Source: Kocuria flava
Lineage (GTDB): Bacteria; Actinomycetota; Actinomycetes; Actinomycetales; Micrococcaceae
Reading direction: 5' to 3'
Length of the DNA stretch: 64,000 bases
Assembly (NCBI RefSeq): GCF_001482365.1
Contig: NZ_CP013254.1
Coordinates: forward strand, 3,224,001-3,288,000
Below the pieces are notes generated by a model that worked only from the letters and a program-made list of their open reading frames with translations, made no database searches and was not told where the DNA came from. Below are positions 42,594 through 51,976 of the stretch, one piece after another; positions within the stretch are counted from its first letter, which is position 1, and each line of letters begins with the position of its first letter. Made by a program: the position numbers and the translations under genes.

Positions 42594-42600
42594 CCGATCA
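42571..42600. repeat. 15-bp tandem duplication over the ArsR start codon
   Basis: Two 15-bp units (42571-42585 and 42586-42600) differing at one base, followed by the first 3 nt of a third. Each contains an in-frame ATG on the minus strand. Confidence 0.85.
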
Positions 42601-42671
42601 CTGTAGACGCGGTGCGCGCCGGGTCCCCGCAGCGGCGCGGCTCCCTCCCCCGAGGCCCGGGGCCCGGGCGC

Positions 42672-43877
42672 TCAGTCGAACCAGGGGTCCAGGCCCCAGG
42701 TCGGGAAGACCTCCTTGCGGGTGGCCATGACGGTCCGGTCCGTCTCGTCGTTGGGGTCGAAACCGACCTCCCAGGACCGCCACCACAGGTCGACGTCGTC
42801 GCCCATCGTCCGGGGCGCCTCCACCCCGTAGGTCGCGAGCACGTGCTCCCGCCACGGCTGGGGCACGGCGGCGCCGACGGCCACCGGGTGCCCGGCGACG
42901 ATCCCCACGAGGTGGGTCCAGGAGCGCGGGACCACGTCGTGGCAGTTGTAGCCGCCCCCGCCCGTGGCCAGCCAGCGGCCCTCGCACAGCTCGTCGGCGA
43001 GGCCCGCCAGGGACAGGGCCGCCTGCCGCTGCCCGTCGACGCTGACCCGCAGGTGGCTCAGCTCGTCGGCGAAGTGGGAGTCGCAGCCGTGCTGGGTGAC
43101 GAGCACCTCGGGGCGGAACTGCCGCAGCAGCGGGGGGACCACGGCGTCGAAGGCCCGCAGCCACATGGCGTCGTCGGCCCGGGAGGGCAGGGCCACATTG
43201 ACCGCGGTGCCCTCGGCCTCGCCACGTCCCGTCTCGTTGGCGAAGCCCGTGCCGGGGAAGAGGGTCATCCCCGTCTCGTGCAGGGAGATCGTCATCACCC
43301 GCGGGTCGTCGTAGAAGATCGACTGCGTCCCGTCCCCGTGGTGGCCGTCGACGTCGACGTAGGCGACCCGCCGCACCCCCTGGTCGAGCAGGTGCCGGAC
43401 CGCGACGGCGCAGTCGTTGTAGATGCAGAAGCCGCTGGCCCGGTCGGCGTGGGCGTGGTGCATCCCGCCGCCGAAGTTCACCGCGCGCACGGCCTCCCCG
43501 GAGAGGATCGCGGCGGCGCCCTGGTAGCTGCCGCCGACCAGCCGGGCGCTGGCCTCGTGGGCGCGCGGGTAGGCGGGGGTGTCCTCCGTGCCGAGCCCGC
43601 TGCCGGGGCGCTCGGCGGTGGGGTCGGCACTGACGGCGCGCACGGCGTCGACGTAGGACTGCGGGTGGACGAGGTTGAGGACCGCGTCCGGGACCACCTC
43701 GGGGGCCTCGACGACGACGTTGTCCCGCCGGTCCAGCCCGAACTGCTGGACCAGGCGGTAGGTGACGTCCAGGCGCGAGGGGTGCATGGGGTGGTGGTCG
43801 CCGAAGTTGTACTCGAGCAGGGCCGGGTCCCAGTACAGTCGGGTGGGCCGGGAGCCACCGGTTGTCGCAGAGGTCAC
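42672..43877 (-). CDS. acuC: AcuC-like histone-deacetylase-family protein
   Basis: Class I HDAC-fold deacetylase, 401 residues. Active site residues visible: GGGMHHAHAD (tandem His), the Zn ligands in YVDVDGHHGDGT (Asp, His), Asp in QHGCDSHF and the ATGGGGYN loop. In Bacillus AcuC deacetylates acetyl-CoA synthetase; here the partner is not encoded nearby. GTG at 43877 chosen because TCTAAT ends 6 nt upstream and homologues start around this WDPALLEY region. Divergent from the trk genes. Confidence 0.92.
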   Translation of the reverse strand: MTSATTGGSRPTRLYWDPALLEYNFGDHHPMHPSRLDVTYRLVQQFGLDRRDNVVVEAPEVVPDAVLNLVHPQSYVDAVRAVSADPTAERPGSGLGTEDTPAYPRAHEASARLVGGSYQGAAAILSGEAVRAVNFGGGMHHAHADRASGFCIYNDCAVAVRHLLDQGVRRVAYVDVDGHHGDGTQSIFYDDPRVMTISLHETGMTLFPGTGFANETGRGEAEGTAVNVALPSRADDAMWLRAFDAVVPPLLRQFRPEVLVTQHGCDSHFADELSHLRVSVDGQRQAALSLAGLADELCEGRWLATGGGGYNCHDVVPRSWTHLVGIVAGHPVAVGAAVPQPWREHVLATYGVEAPRTMGDDVDLWWRSWEVGFDPNDETDRTVMATRKEVFPTWGLDPWFD

Positions 43878-43883
43878 ACGGCC

Positions 43884-43889
43884 ATTAGA
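43884..43889 (-). promoter_or_regulatory. -10-like hexamer of acuC
   Basis: TCTAAT on the minus strand, 6 nt before the GTG at 43877; supports that start. Confidence 0.4.
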
Positions 43890-43968
43890 CCACTTCCGGG
43901 CCCGGGAGCCCGGGCCGGGCCGGCCGCGCCGGGACCGTGTGACACCCTGCGGCCCGGGGCGGCAGTGG

Positions 43969-43974
43969 GATACT
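43969..43974 (+). promoter_or_regulatory. Candidate -10 for the potassium uptake genes
   Basis: GATACT, about 75 nt before the TTG start of the TrkH-type gene, implying a leadered transcript consistent with the strong Shine-Dalgarno there. No convincing -35. Confidence 0.35.
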
Positions 43975-44049
43975 GTCAGCGGTCGCGGCACCCGCCGCCC
44001 CCGTCCCCGGCCGCGGGACGGCCCGCCGGCCAGGGAGGAGGCAGGGGCG

Positions 44050-45462
44050 TTGACCCTCTCGCAGCACCGCCCCTGGATGCCGCCCGGCGAGCGCGGGCGC
44101 TTCTGGCCGCTGACCGCGCTGCGCGACCTCGTCGACCGGATCGCGGCCGGCTCCCCCGCCCGTCTCGCGGTCTTCTCCTTCGCCGTGGTCGTCACCGCCT
44201 TCACCCTGCTCCTGCTGCTGCCGGTGGCCTCGGCACCGGGGGTCTCGACCACGCTCGAGGACGCGGCGTTCACCGCGACCTCGGCGGTGACGGTCACGGG
44301 GCTGACCTCGGTGTCCACCGCCGCGAACTGGTCCTTCTTCGGCCACGTGGTGATCGTCGTGGCGATGCAGATCGGCGGTCTCGGCACGCTGACCATGACC
44401 TCGATCCTGGCGCTGGCGATCGGGCGGAAGCTGGGACTGAAGTCGCGGCTGATCACGCAGGAGGCGCTGAACATCGGGCGGCTGGGCGAGGTCGGCTCGC
44501 TGCTGCAGATCATCGTGGTGATGTCCGTGACGATCGAGGCGGTGCTGGCCGCGGTGCTCACCGTGGGCTTCCTCGCGGCCGGGGAGCCGCTTCCGACCGC
44601 CCTGTGGCACGGGGTCTTCTACGCCGTCTCGGCGTACAACAACGGCGGCTTCACCCCGCACACGGACGGGCTCGTCCCCTACGACGACGCCCCGCTGATC
44701 CTGTTCCCCATCGCCCTGGGCGTGTTCCTGGGCTCGCTGGGCTTCCCCGTGGTGCTCGTGCTGCGCCAGGCGGGGCTGCGCTTCTCCCGCTGGAACCTCA
44801 ACACCAAGCTCACGCTCGTAACGACCACGGTGCTGCTGGTCGTGGGCTGGGCGCTGTTCCTGGCCTTCGAGTGGGCCAACCCGCGCACGATCCGGGACAT
44901 GGACGGCAGCCAGAAGGTCTTCGAGGGCTTCTTCCACTCCGTGATGGTGCGCTCGGGCGGGTTCAACCTCGTGGACATGAACGAGCTCGAGCCGGTGACG
45001 CTGCTGATGACCGACGCGCTGATGTTCGCCGGCGGCGGCCCCGCGTCCGTGGCGGGCGGGATCAAGGTGACGACGCTGGCCGTGGTGTTCCTCGCGATCC
45101 TCGCCGAGGCCCGCGGCGACCGCTCCGTGATCGCGTTCTACCGCACCATCCCCGAGGACGCGCTGCGGATCGCGATCTCGGTGATCATGATGGGGGCGAC
45201 CGTGGTGCTCGTGGCCTCGGGGCTGCTGCTCTCGCTCACCGACGCCCCGCTGGACCGGGTGCTGTTCGAGGTGATCTCCGCCTACGCCACGTGCGGGCTG
45301 AGCGTGGGGCTGTCCGGGGAGCTGCCGCCGGCGGGCAAGTACGTGCTCGTGGCGACCATGCTCATCGGGCGCATCGGCACCACCACGGTCGCCGCGGCCC
45401 TCGCGCTGCGCTCCCGCCGCCGGCTGTACAACTACCCCGAGGAAAGGCCCATCATTGGCTGA
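44050..45462 (+). CDS. TrkH/KtrB-type potassium transporter, membrane subunit
   Basis: 470-residue potassium translocating subunit with four pore loops carrying filter glycines: TVTGLTS, NNGGFT, RSGGFN and ATCGLS. Start assigned to TTG at 44050: GGGAGGAGG at 44033-44041 lies 8 nt before it, while the ATG at 44077 has none. Length and sequence fit KtrB/TrkH of actinobacteria. The 3' end overlaps the TrkA-type gene, so the membrane and gating subunits are made together. Confidence 0.93.
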   Translation: MTLSQHRPWMPPGERGRFWPLTALRDLVDRIAAGSPARLAVFSFAVVVTAFTLLLLLPVASAPGVSTTLEDAAFTATSAVTVTGLTSVSTAANWSFFGHVVIVVAMQIGGLGTLTMTSILALAIGRKLGLKSRLITQEALNIGRLGEVGSLLQIIVVMSVTIEAVLAAVLTVGFLAAGEPLPTALWHGVFYAVSAYNNGGFTPHTDGLVPYDDAPLILFPIALGVFLGSLGFPVVLVLRQAGLRFSRWNLNTKLTLVTTTVLLVVGWALFLAFEWANPRTIRDMDGSQKVFEGFFHSVMVRSGGFNLVDMNELEPVTLLMTDALMFAGGGPASVAGGIKVTTLAVVFLAILAEARGDRSVIAFYRTIPEDALRIAISVIMMGATVVLVASGLLLSLTDAPLDRVLFEVISAYATCGLSVGLSGELPPAGKYVLVATMLIGRIGTTTVAAALALRSRRRLYNYPEERPIIG

Positions 45463-46123
45463 CCGTCCCGCCCACAACGTCCCGGTCATGGTGATCGGGC
45501 TCGGCCGCTTCGGCACCGCCACGGCCCTGCAGCTGGCCCGGCAGGGCCGCGAGGTGCTCGGCGTGGAGCGCGATGCGCAGCTCGTGCAGAAGCTCTCCGG
45601 CCAGCTCACCCACGTGGTCGAGGCCGAGGCCACCGACATTGACGCCCTGCGCCAGCTGGGGGCCGCCGAGTTCAGCGCCGCCGTGGTGGGGGTGGGCACC
45701 TCCATCGAGTCGAGCGTGCTGATCACCGCGAACCTGGTGGACCTGGGGGTGAGCCGGATCTGGGCGAAGGCGATCACCCCGGCCCACGGCAAGATCCTCT
45801 CCCGGATCGGCGCCCACCACGTGATCTTCCCGGAGGCCGACGCCGGGCGGCGCACCGCGCACCTGGTCTCGGGGCGGCTGCTGGACTACATCGAGTTCGA
45901 CGACGACTTCGCGATCGTCAAGATGCACCCGCCGCGGGAGGTGCAGGGCTTCACCCTCGGGGAGTCCCACGTGCGCTCGAAGTACGGGGTGACGATCGTG
46001 GGCGTGAAGTCCCCGGGCGAGGACTTCACCTACGCCCGCCCGGAGACGAAGGTCACCTCGCGGGACCTGCTGATCGTCTCGGGCCACACGGACCTGCTGG
46101 AGCGCTTCGCGGCCCGGCCCTGA
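45455..46123 (+). CDS. TrkA/KtrA-type potassium uptake regulatory subunit
   Basis: 222-residue cytoplasmic gating protein. RCK_N Rossmann domain with nucleotide motif VIGLGRFGTA (about 13-22) and acidic ribose-binding VERD, then a TrkA_C domain from ~140. It binds ATP/ADP or NAD(H) and gates the membrane subunit. Start is TTG at 45455, overlapping the upstream gene by 8 nt, with GGAAAGG in front. Both genes of the pair use TTG. Confidence 0.93.
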   Translation: MADRPAHNVPVMVIGLGRFGTATALQLARQGREVLGVERDAQLVQKLSGQLTHVVEAEATDIDALRQLGAAEFSAAVVGVGTSIESSVLITANLVDLGVSRIWAKAITPAHGKILSRIGAHHVIFPEADAGRRTAHLVSGRLLDYIEFDDDFAIVKMHPPREVQGFTLGESHVRSKYGVTIVGVKSPGEDFTYARPETKVTSRDLLIVSGHTDLLERFAARP

Positions 46124-46189
46124 GGTCCCTGCGGGGGTCGGTGCGGACACCGTGCCGGCGCAGGGCCGCCCGCGTCCGGGTCCCGGCGC

Positions 46190-47026
46190 TCACCCGCCGC
46201 TGAGCTCCCGGGTCAGCTCCGCGGAGCGCTCGGCCGAGGCCCGGGCGGCCCGGGCGACGAGCTCCTCGAAGCCGTTGTCCTGGAAGGTGCGGATCGCGCG
46301 GTCGGTGGTGCCCTTGGGGCTGGTGACGGCCCGGCGCAGCGCGGCGGGGTCGGCCTCGGCCGGGCGCAGCAGCTCCCCGGCCCCGGAGACGGTCTCGCGG
46401 GCGAGCACGCGGGCGGTCTCCGCCGGCAGGCCCATCCGCTCCCCCGCCTGCTGGAGCGCCTCGGCGAGCAGGAACACGTAGGCGGGCCCGGAGCCGGAGA
46501 CGCCCGTGACGGCGTCGACCTGCTCCTCGGGGACCTCGACGACGGTCCCGACGGCCTCGAGCACCCGGCGCACCGCGGCCGTCTGCTCGGGGGTGGTGGC
46601 GGAGCCGGGGGTCACGGAGACGACCCCGCGCCGCACGCTCGAAGGCGTGTTGGGCATGGTCCGCACGACCGGCTGCCCCTCGGGCAGGGCCCGCTCGAGG
46701 GCGCCCACGGAGATGCCGGCGGCGACCGAGGCCACGACCGTGCCGGGGCGCACCGCGGGGGCGATCTCGCGGGCGAGCTCGACGATGCCGACGGGCTTGA
46801 CGCCCAGCAGCACGACGTCGGCCTCGGCGGCGGCGCGGCGGTTGGCCTCGGGGTCCTCCCCGGTGACGTAGGCGCGCACCCCGGTCTCCTCCTGGAGCCG
46901 GCGGGCGCTCCCGGCGGAGCGGACGGTGGCGCGGACCTGCTCGACGGGCACGCCGGAGGCCAGCACCCCCCGCAGGATCGAGCCGTTCATGGAGCCGCAG
47001 CCGAGGAAGGCGAGCACGGGGGTCAT
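46190..47026 (-). CDS. proC: Pyrroline-5-carboxylate reductase
   Basis: NAD(P)H reductase for the last step of proline synthesis. 278 residues. N-terminal FLGCGSMNGSILRG nucleotide motif (GCGSM replaces the more usual GxGxM), GVKPVGIVE, RTMPNTPSSV and the P5CR signature around SGSGPAYVFLLAEAL and SPKGTT. The ATG overlaps the upstream gene's stop by 4 nt (ATGA at 47023-47026). Convergent with the TrkA gene. Confidence 0.95.
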   Translation of the reverse strand: MTPVLAFLGCGSMNGSILRGVLASGVPVEQVRATVRSAGSARRLQEETGVRAYVTGEDPEANRRAAAEADVVLLGVKPVGIVELAREIAPAVRPGTVVASVAAGISVGALERALPEGQPVVRTMPNTPSSVRRGVVSVTPGSATTPEQTAAVRRVLEAVGTVVEVPEEQVDAVTGVSGSGPAYVFLLAEALQQAGERMGLPAETARVLARETVSGAGELLRPAEADPAALRRAVTSPKGTTDRAIRTFQDNGFEELVARAARASAERSAELTRELSGG

Positions 47027-47973
47027 GGGGTCCTCTCGGGATCGGGGATCGGGTCCTGGGCGCCGGTGCCCGGGCGGGGGTCCTCCGGCGCGGTGGTGTG
47101 GCGGCGGGCGAACTCGAGGGACTCGGCCAGCCAGGCCGTGCGCTCCTCGGGGGTCTTCGCCCGGCGGGTGGAGACCTCCACGCCGATGACGCCCTGCCAC
47201 CGAGTGGCGGCGAGGTGGTGGAGGGACTCGGCGACCGGCTGCACGCCGTGGCCGGGCAGCAGGTGCTCGTCGGCGGTGGTCTCCCCCGAGCCGTCGGTCA
47301 GGTGCACGTGCCCCAGCCGGGGGCCGAGCTCCCTGATCGCGGCCAGGGAGTCCATGCGGGCGGTCGCGGCGTGGGAGAAGTCCCACGTCACCCAGTCGTA
47401 GTCCTGGCCCAGCGGGCTGTAGTGGGGTGCGTAGACCACCGTGTCGCGGCCGCGGACCCGCCAGGGGTACATGTTCTCGACGGAGATCTTCACCCCGGTG
47501 GCCCGGGAGACCACGCGCACGCCCTCCACGAAGTTCGCGGCGTACTTGCGCTGCCACCGGAACGGCGGGTGGACGACCACGACCTCGGCGCCCACCTGCT
47601 CGGTGAGGGCCGCGGCCATCTGGATCTTCGTCCACGACTTGCCCCAGACCTGCTGGGTCAGCAGCAGGGTCGGGGCGTGGATCGTGGAGATCGGGAGCTG
47701 GTGGCGCTGCACGAGGTCCTGCAGCTGGTGGGTCAGCTGGCTCATCCGCTCGTGGGTGACGAGCACCTCGATGCTGTCGTAGCCCAGCTCCACGGCCGCC
47801 TCGAAGGTCTCGGGCACCCCGAGCGGGTACAGCGAGCTCGTGGACAGCGCCACGTGCGCCCGGTAGGGCCCCGCGGCGTCCGCCGGGGCCGAGGGCCCGG
47901 CGGACGGGTCCGGGGCCGCGGCCCCGTCCGGGGCGGTCTCCCCGGGCCGCCCGGGGTCGCGGGGGGCGCTCAC
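47023..47973 (-). CDS. Sugar phosphate isomerase/epimerase-like TIM barrel protein
   Basis: 316-residue AP-endonuclease-2-type TIM barrel. N-terminal ~38 residues are a Pro/Ala/Asp-rich extension; the barrel starts at HVALSTSSLYPLG. Metal-ligand-like residues occur in VVVVHPPFRW, ISVENMYPW, WDFSHAA, HVHLTDGS and VEVSTRR. The substrate is unknown. GTG at 47973 overlaps the ppx stop by 4 nt (GTGA), fixing the start. It sits between ppx and proC, a conserved actinobacterial neighbourhood, in a tightly coupled operon. Confidence 0.87.
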   Translation of the reverse strand: MSAPRDPGRPGETAPDGAAAPDPSAGPSAPADAAGPYRAHVALSTSSLYPLGVPETFEAAVELGYDSIEVLVTHERMSQLTHQLQDLVQRHQLPISTIHAPTLLLTQQVWGKSWTKIQMAAALTEQVGAEVVVVHPPFRWQRKYAANFVEGVRVVSRATGVKISVENMYPWRVRGRDTVVYAPHYSPLGQDYDWVTWDFSHAATARMDSLAAIRELGPRLGHVHLTDGSGETTADEHLLPGHGVQPVAESLHHLAATRWQGVIGVEVSTRRAKTPEERTAWLAESLEFARRHTTAPEDPRPGTGAQDPIPDPERTP

Positions 47974-48947
47974 GCGGCACCGACCAGCTGCTTGGGGTCC
48001 ACGGTGCGGGTCTCGGCCCCGGTGCTGAGCCGGTCGAGGCGGCGCAGGATCAGCCCCTCGCGCAGGGCCCAGGGGCAGATGTAGAGCTTCTCCACCCCCC
48101 AGGCGTCCATCGCGGCCTCGGCGACGACCGAGCCGGCGAGGATCTGGCGGGCCCGGGCGGGCGAGACCCCCGGCAGCTGCGCGCGCTCGGAGACCGTCAT
48201 CGCCTCCATCCGCCGGCTCCACAGCCGCAGGTCCTCGACGTGCAGGGTGCGCGGGACGTGCAGGCCCATCGCGTACGGGGCCGCCCCGCAGATCCGGGCC
48301 AGGGAGCGGAAGGCCTTGGAGGTCCCGACCACGAAGTCCGGCGTCCCGGCGGCGCGCACCCGCTCGACGGCGGGGCCCAGCGTGGTGCGCACGTGCTTGC
48401 GCATCGCCTTGACCTCCTTCGGGGTGGCGACGTCCCCGGCCACGAAGGCACGGGTGAGCCGCCCGGCGCCCAGCGGCACGGAGGTCGCGGCCGTGGGCAG
48501 GGCGTTGGGCCCGAGGGCCATCTCGAAGGACCCGCCGCCGATGTCGAGGTCGAGGACCGTGCCGGCGCCCCAGCCGAACCAGCGGCGCACGGCGAAGAAG
48601 GTGATCGCCGCCTCCTGGTCGCCCGCGAGCTCGGTGAGGGTGACCCCGGAGCGGGACTGGACGTGGTCGAGGACCGCCGCGCCGTTGCCGGCCTCGCGGA
48701 TCGCGGAGGTCGCGAAGGCCAGCAGGTCCTCGGCGCCGTGCTCGACGGCGAAGTCCCGGGCCTCCACCACGAACGCCGTCAGGGCGTCCCGCCCGGCGTC
48801 GGTGATCCGGCCCTGCTCGTCCTGGTGCTGGACGAGCTGCAGCGGCATCTTGTGGGAGGCGTAGGGCTCCGGGCGCGAGCCCGGGTAGACGTCGAGCAGG
48901 AGGAGGTGGACCGTGTTCGATCCGACGTCGAGGACTCCGAGCCGCAT
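47970..48947 (-). CDS. ppx: Ppx/GppA-family exopolyphosphatase
   Basis: ASKHA-fold phosphatase acting on polyphosphate and/or pppGpp, 325 residues. Phosphate-1 loop DVGSNTVHLLLLD at the N-terminus, catalytic region SAIREAGN, DIGGGSFEM as phosphate-2 loop, and a C-terminal stretch VGTSKAFRSLARI. It is the short, two-domain form (no HD domain) common in actinobacteria, closest to mycobacterial Ppx1/Ppx2. AAGGAG precedes the ATG at 48947. First gene of ppx-isomerase-proC, 50 nt after topA. Confidence 0.92.
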   Translation of the reverse strand: MRLGVLDVGSNTVHLLLLDVYPGSRPEPYASHKMPLQLVQHQDEQGRITDAGRDALTAFVVEARDFAVEHGAEDLLAFATSAIREAGNGAAVLDHVQSRSGVTLTELAGDQEAAITFFAVRRWFGWGAGTVLDLDIGGGSFEMALGPNALPTAATSVPLGAGRLTRAFVAGDVATPKEVKAMRKHVRTTLGPAVERVRAAGTPDFVVGTSKAFRSLARICGAAPYAMGLHVPRTLHVEDLRLWSRRMEAMTVSERAQLPGVSPARARQILAGSVVAEAAMDAWGVEKLYICPWALREGLILRRLDRLSTGAETRTVDPKQLVGAA

Positions 48948-48997
48948 GCTGTGGTGCTCCTTCGCGTTGCGCCGTCCGGCCCGCGGCCGAACGGTCC

Positions 48998-51790
48998 TCA
49001 CTTCCCGGCGCGGGTCGGCTTCCGGGCCGGGGACTTCTTCGCGGTGGAGGACGTGGCCTTCGCCGCCGAGCGCGCCGCCGTCTTCTTGGGCGCCGGACCC
49101 TTGGCCCGCTTCTCCGCGAGCAGCTGGCTGGCGCGGGCGGCGGTGATCTGCTCGACCGTCTCCCCGCGCGGGACCGTCACGTTGGTCTCCCCGTCGGTGA
49201 CGTAGGGGCCGAAGCGGCCGTCCTTGATCACCATGGGCCGCTCCGTGATGGGGTCGGCCCCGAGGTCGGCCAGCGGCGGCTTGGCCGCGCCGCGGCCGCG
49301 CTGCTTGGGCTGGGCGTAGATCGCCAGGGCCTCCTCGAGCGTGACCGTGAACAGCTGCTCCTCGGACTGCAGCGACCGGGAGTCCGAGCCCTTCTTGAGG
49401 TAGGGGCCGAAGCGGCCGTTCTGGACGGTGATCTCCTCGCCGTCCGGGGCGGTGCCCAGCGAGCGCGGCAGGGAGAGGATCTTCAGGGCGTCCTCGAGGG
49501 TGACGTCCTGGAGGGTCATCGAGGAGAGCAGGGAGCCCGTGCGCGGCTTCTGCTTGGCCGGCTTCTTCGGGGGCTTGGGCTTGCCGTTCTTGTAGTACTC
49601 GACGGGCTGGGCGGCGAGCTCCTCGGCGGTCGGCTCGGGGATCACCTCGGTGACGTAGGGGCCGTAGCGGCCGTCCTTGGCCACGATCGTGCGCCCGGTG
49701 CCCGGATCGGTGCCGAGCTCCCGGCCGTCGGCCTTGCCCACCTCGATGAGCTCCCGCGCCTTCTCGGGGGTGAGCTCGTCGGGGGCGAGGTCCTCGGGGA
49801 CGTTGGCGCGCACCGGGTCGGTGAGCTCGCCGGTCTCCGGGTCCACGGACCCGGCCTGCTCGAGGTAGGGGCCGAACTTGCCCACGCGCAGGGTGATGTC
49901 CTCGGTGACGGGGATCGAGTTCACCGCGCGGGCGTCGATCTCCCCGAGGTCGTCGACGATGGGCTTGAGGCCGTGGTCCTGCTCGCCGGCGCCGAAGTAG
50001 AAGCCCTGCAGCCAGCCGGTGGAGTCCTCCTCGCCGCGGGCGATGCGGTCCAGGCCCTCCTCCATCTCCGCGGTGAAGTCGTAGTCCACGTAGTCGGAGA
50101 AGTGCTCCTCGAGCAGGCGCACCACGGAGAACGCGGTCCAGGACGGGATCAGCGCGGACCCGCGCACCCGCACGTAGCCGCGGTCCATGATCGTGGAGAT
50201 CACGGCGGCGTAGGTGGAGGGGCGGCCGATGCCCAGCTCGTCGAGGGTCTTCACGAGCGAGGCCTCGGTGTAGCGCGGCGGCGGGGAGGTCCGGTGGCCG
50301 TCCGCGGCGACGCCGTCGGCCTCGAGCCGGTCGCCCTCCGCCATGCGCGGCAGCCGCTTGTCCCCGTCCTTGCTCTCGGCCGGCTCCTCGTCGCGGCCCT
50401 CCTCGTAGGCGGCGAGGAAGCCGCGGAAGGTGATGACGGTGCCGGACGCGGAGAACTCGGCGTCGTGCCCGGTGGACGAGGTCGCCCCGAGCCGCACGGT
50501 GGCCGTGGAGCCCTTGGCGTCGGCCATCTGGGAGGCGACGGTGCGCTTCCAGATCAGCTCGTAGAGCCGGTAGGCGTCCGCGGAGAGCTCCCCGCGGACC
50601 TGGTTCGGCGTCCGGAAGGAGTCCCCGGCGGGGCGCACGGCCTCGTGGGCCTCCTGGGCGTTCTTCGACTTCGAGCTGTACACGCGCGGGGAGCCAGGCA
50701 CGGAGTCGGAGCCGTAGAGCTCCGCGGCCTGCCGCCGGGCGGCCGAGACCGCCTGGTCGGACAGCGCCACGGAGTCGGTGCGCATGTAGGTGATGTAGCC
50801 GTTCTCGTAGAGCTTCTGGGCCACCTGCATGGTGGTGCGCGAGGTGAACCGCAGCTTGCGGGCGGCCTCCTGCTGCAGCGTGGACGTGGTGAACGGCGCG
50901 GCCGGGCGGCGGGTGTAGGGCTTGGTCTCCAGCGACCGGACCGCGAACTCGGCGTCCTCGAGCCCGGCGGCCAGCTCCCGGGCGGCCGTCTCGTCCAGGT
51001 GCACGAGCTTGCCGGTGGCGCCCTTGAGCACGCCGTCGTCGCCGAAGTCCCGGCCCCCGGCCACCCGCTTGCCGTCCACGGTGGACAGCCGGGCGGCGAA
51101 GGCGGCGCCTGCGTCCTCGCCGTCGGTGCGGGCGAAGGTCCCGCTGAGGTCCCAGTAGTCGGCGGGCACGAAGGCCATGCGCTGGCGCTCGCGCTCCACG
51201 ACCAGGCGCGTGGCCACGGACTGGACGCGGCCCGCGGACAGGCCGGAGGCGATCTTGCGCCACAGCACCGGGGAGATCTCGTAGCCGTAGAGCCGGTCCA
51301 GGATGCGGCGGGTCTCCTGCGCGTCGACCAGGTCCTGGTCCAGCTCGCGCAGCTCGCCGAAGGCGCGCTCGATGGCCTCGCGGGTGATCTCCGGGAAGGT
51401 CAGCCGGTAGACGGGGACCTTCGGCTTGAGCACCTCGAGCAGGTGCCACGCGATGGCCTCGCCCTCGCGGTCGCCGTCGGTGGCGAGGTAGAGGGCGTCG
51501 GCGTCCTTGAGCTTGCGCTTGAGCTCGGTGACCTTCTTCTTCTTGTCCGGGTTGACCACGTAGTAGGGCTCGAAGCCGTGCTCGACGTCCACGGCGAACT
51601 TGCCGTAGGGGCCCTTCTTCAGCTCGGCGGGCAGCTCGGAGGGCTGGGGCAGGTCCCGGATGTGCCCCATCGAGGACTCCACCTCGTAGGCGTCACCGAG
51701 GTACCCCGCGATGGTCTTGACCTTGGAGGGGGACTCCACGATGAGCAGGCTCTTGCCCGTTCCCGAGCTCTTGGGGGCCTTGGTTGGCAC
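48998..51790 (-). CDS. topA: DNA topoisomerase I
   Basis: Type IA topoisomerase relaxing negative supercoils, 930 residues. TOPRIM domain at the N-terminus (LLIVESPSKVKTI and DGDREGEAIAW with the metal acids), catalytic Tyr335 in ITYMRTDS, then the core, several C-terminal repeats with the PYVT/FGPYL pattern (about 590-870), and a Lys/Ala/Pro-rich tail from ~890. Actinobacterial TopoI has such tails without Zn fingers; no CxxC fingers are visible here. GTG at 51790 after AAGGAG; longer Met starts overlap non-family sequence. Confidence 0.97.
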   Translation of the reverse strand: MPTKAPKSSGTGKSLLIVESPSKVKTIAGYLGDAYEVESSMGHIRDLPQPSELPAELKKGPYGKFAVDVEHGFEPYYVVNPDKKKKVTELKRKLKDADALYLATDGDREGEAIAWHLLEVLKPKVPVYRLTFPEITREAIERAFGELRELDQDLVDAQETRRILDRLYGYEISPVLWRKIASGLSAGRVQSVATRLVVERERQRMAFVPADYWDLSGTFARTDGEDAGAAFAARLSTVDGKRVAGGRDFGDDGVLKGATGKLVHLDETAARELAAGLEDAEFAVRSLETKPYTRRPAAPFTTSTLQQEAARKLRFTSRTTMQVAQKLYENGYITYMRTDSVALSDQAVSAARRQAAELYGSDSVPGSPRVYSSKSKNAQEAHEAVRPAGDSFRTPNQVRGELSADAYRLYELIWKRTVASQMADAKGSTATVRLGATSSTGHDAEFSASGTVITFRGFLAAYEEGRDEEPAESKDGDKRLPRMAEGDRLEADGVAADGHRTSPPPRYTEASLVKTLDELGIGRPSTYAAVISTIMDRGYVRVRGSALIPSWTAFSVVRLLEEHFSDYVDYDFTAEMEEGLDRIARGEEDSTGWLQGFYFGAGEQDHGLKPIVDDLGEIDARAVNSIPVTEDITLRVGKFGPYLEQAGSVDPETGELTDPVRANVPEDLAPDELTPEKARELIEVGKADGRELGTDPGTGRTIVAKDGRYGPYVTEVIPEPTAEELAAQPVEYYKNGKPKPPKKPAKQKPRTGSLLSSMTLQDVTLEDALKILSLPRSLGTAPDGEEITVQNGRFGPYLKKGSDSRSLQSEEQLFTVTLEEALAIYAQPKQRGRGAAKPPLADLGADPITERPMVIKDGRFGPYVTDGETNVTVPRGETVEQITAARASQLLAEKRAKGPAPKKTAARSAAKATSSTAKKSPARKPTRAGK

Positions 51791-51976
51791 GGTACTCCTT
51801 GATGCGGTCCGCTGGCGGCCGCGGCGCTGCTGGACGTCGGTCCGGCGGGCCGGGCGCCCGCCGCTGCGCTCCACCATAACGCGTCGCCGCGGCGGGGCAC
51901 CGCCCTCGTGCACCGCCGCGGCGGCCCCGGCCCCTGCCCGCCGCGGCGGCGGGGACCCGGGCCGGGGGCCGCACGG

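Noticed and set aside
40209..45494. Very long plus-strand open frame (1761 codons) across gdhA, ArsR and acuC
   Set aside because: It is antisense to well-supported genes and has low-complexity Gly/Arg/Ala/His composition; in ~73 percent GC DNA stop codons are rare in the frame mirroring third codon positions. Similar false frames at 58058-62743, 14516-19234 and 7793-12163 were rejected likewise.
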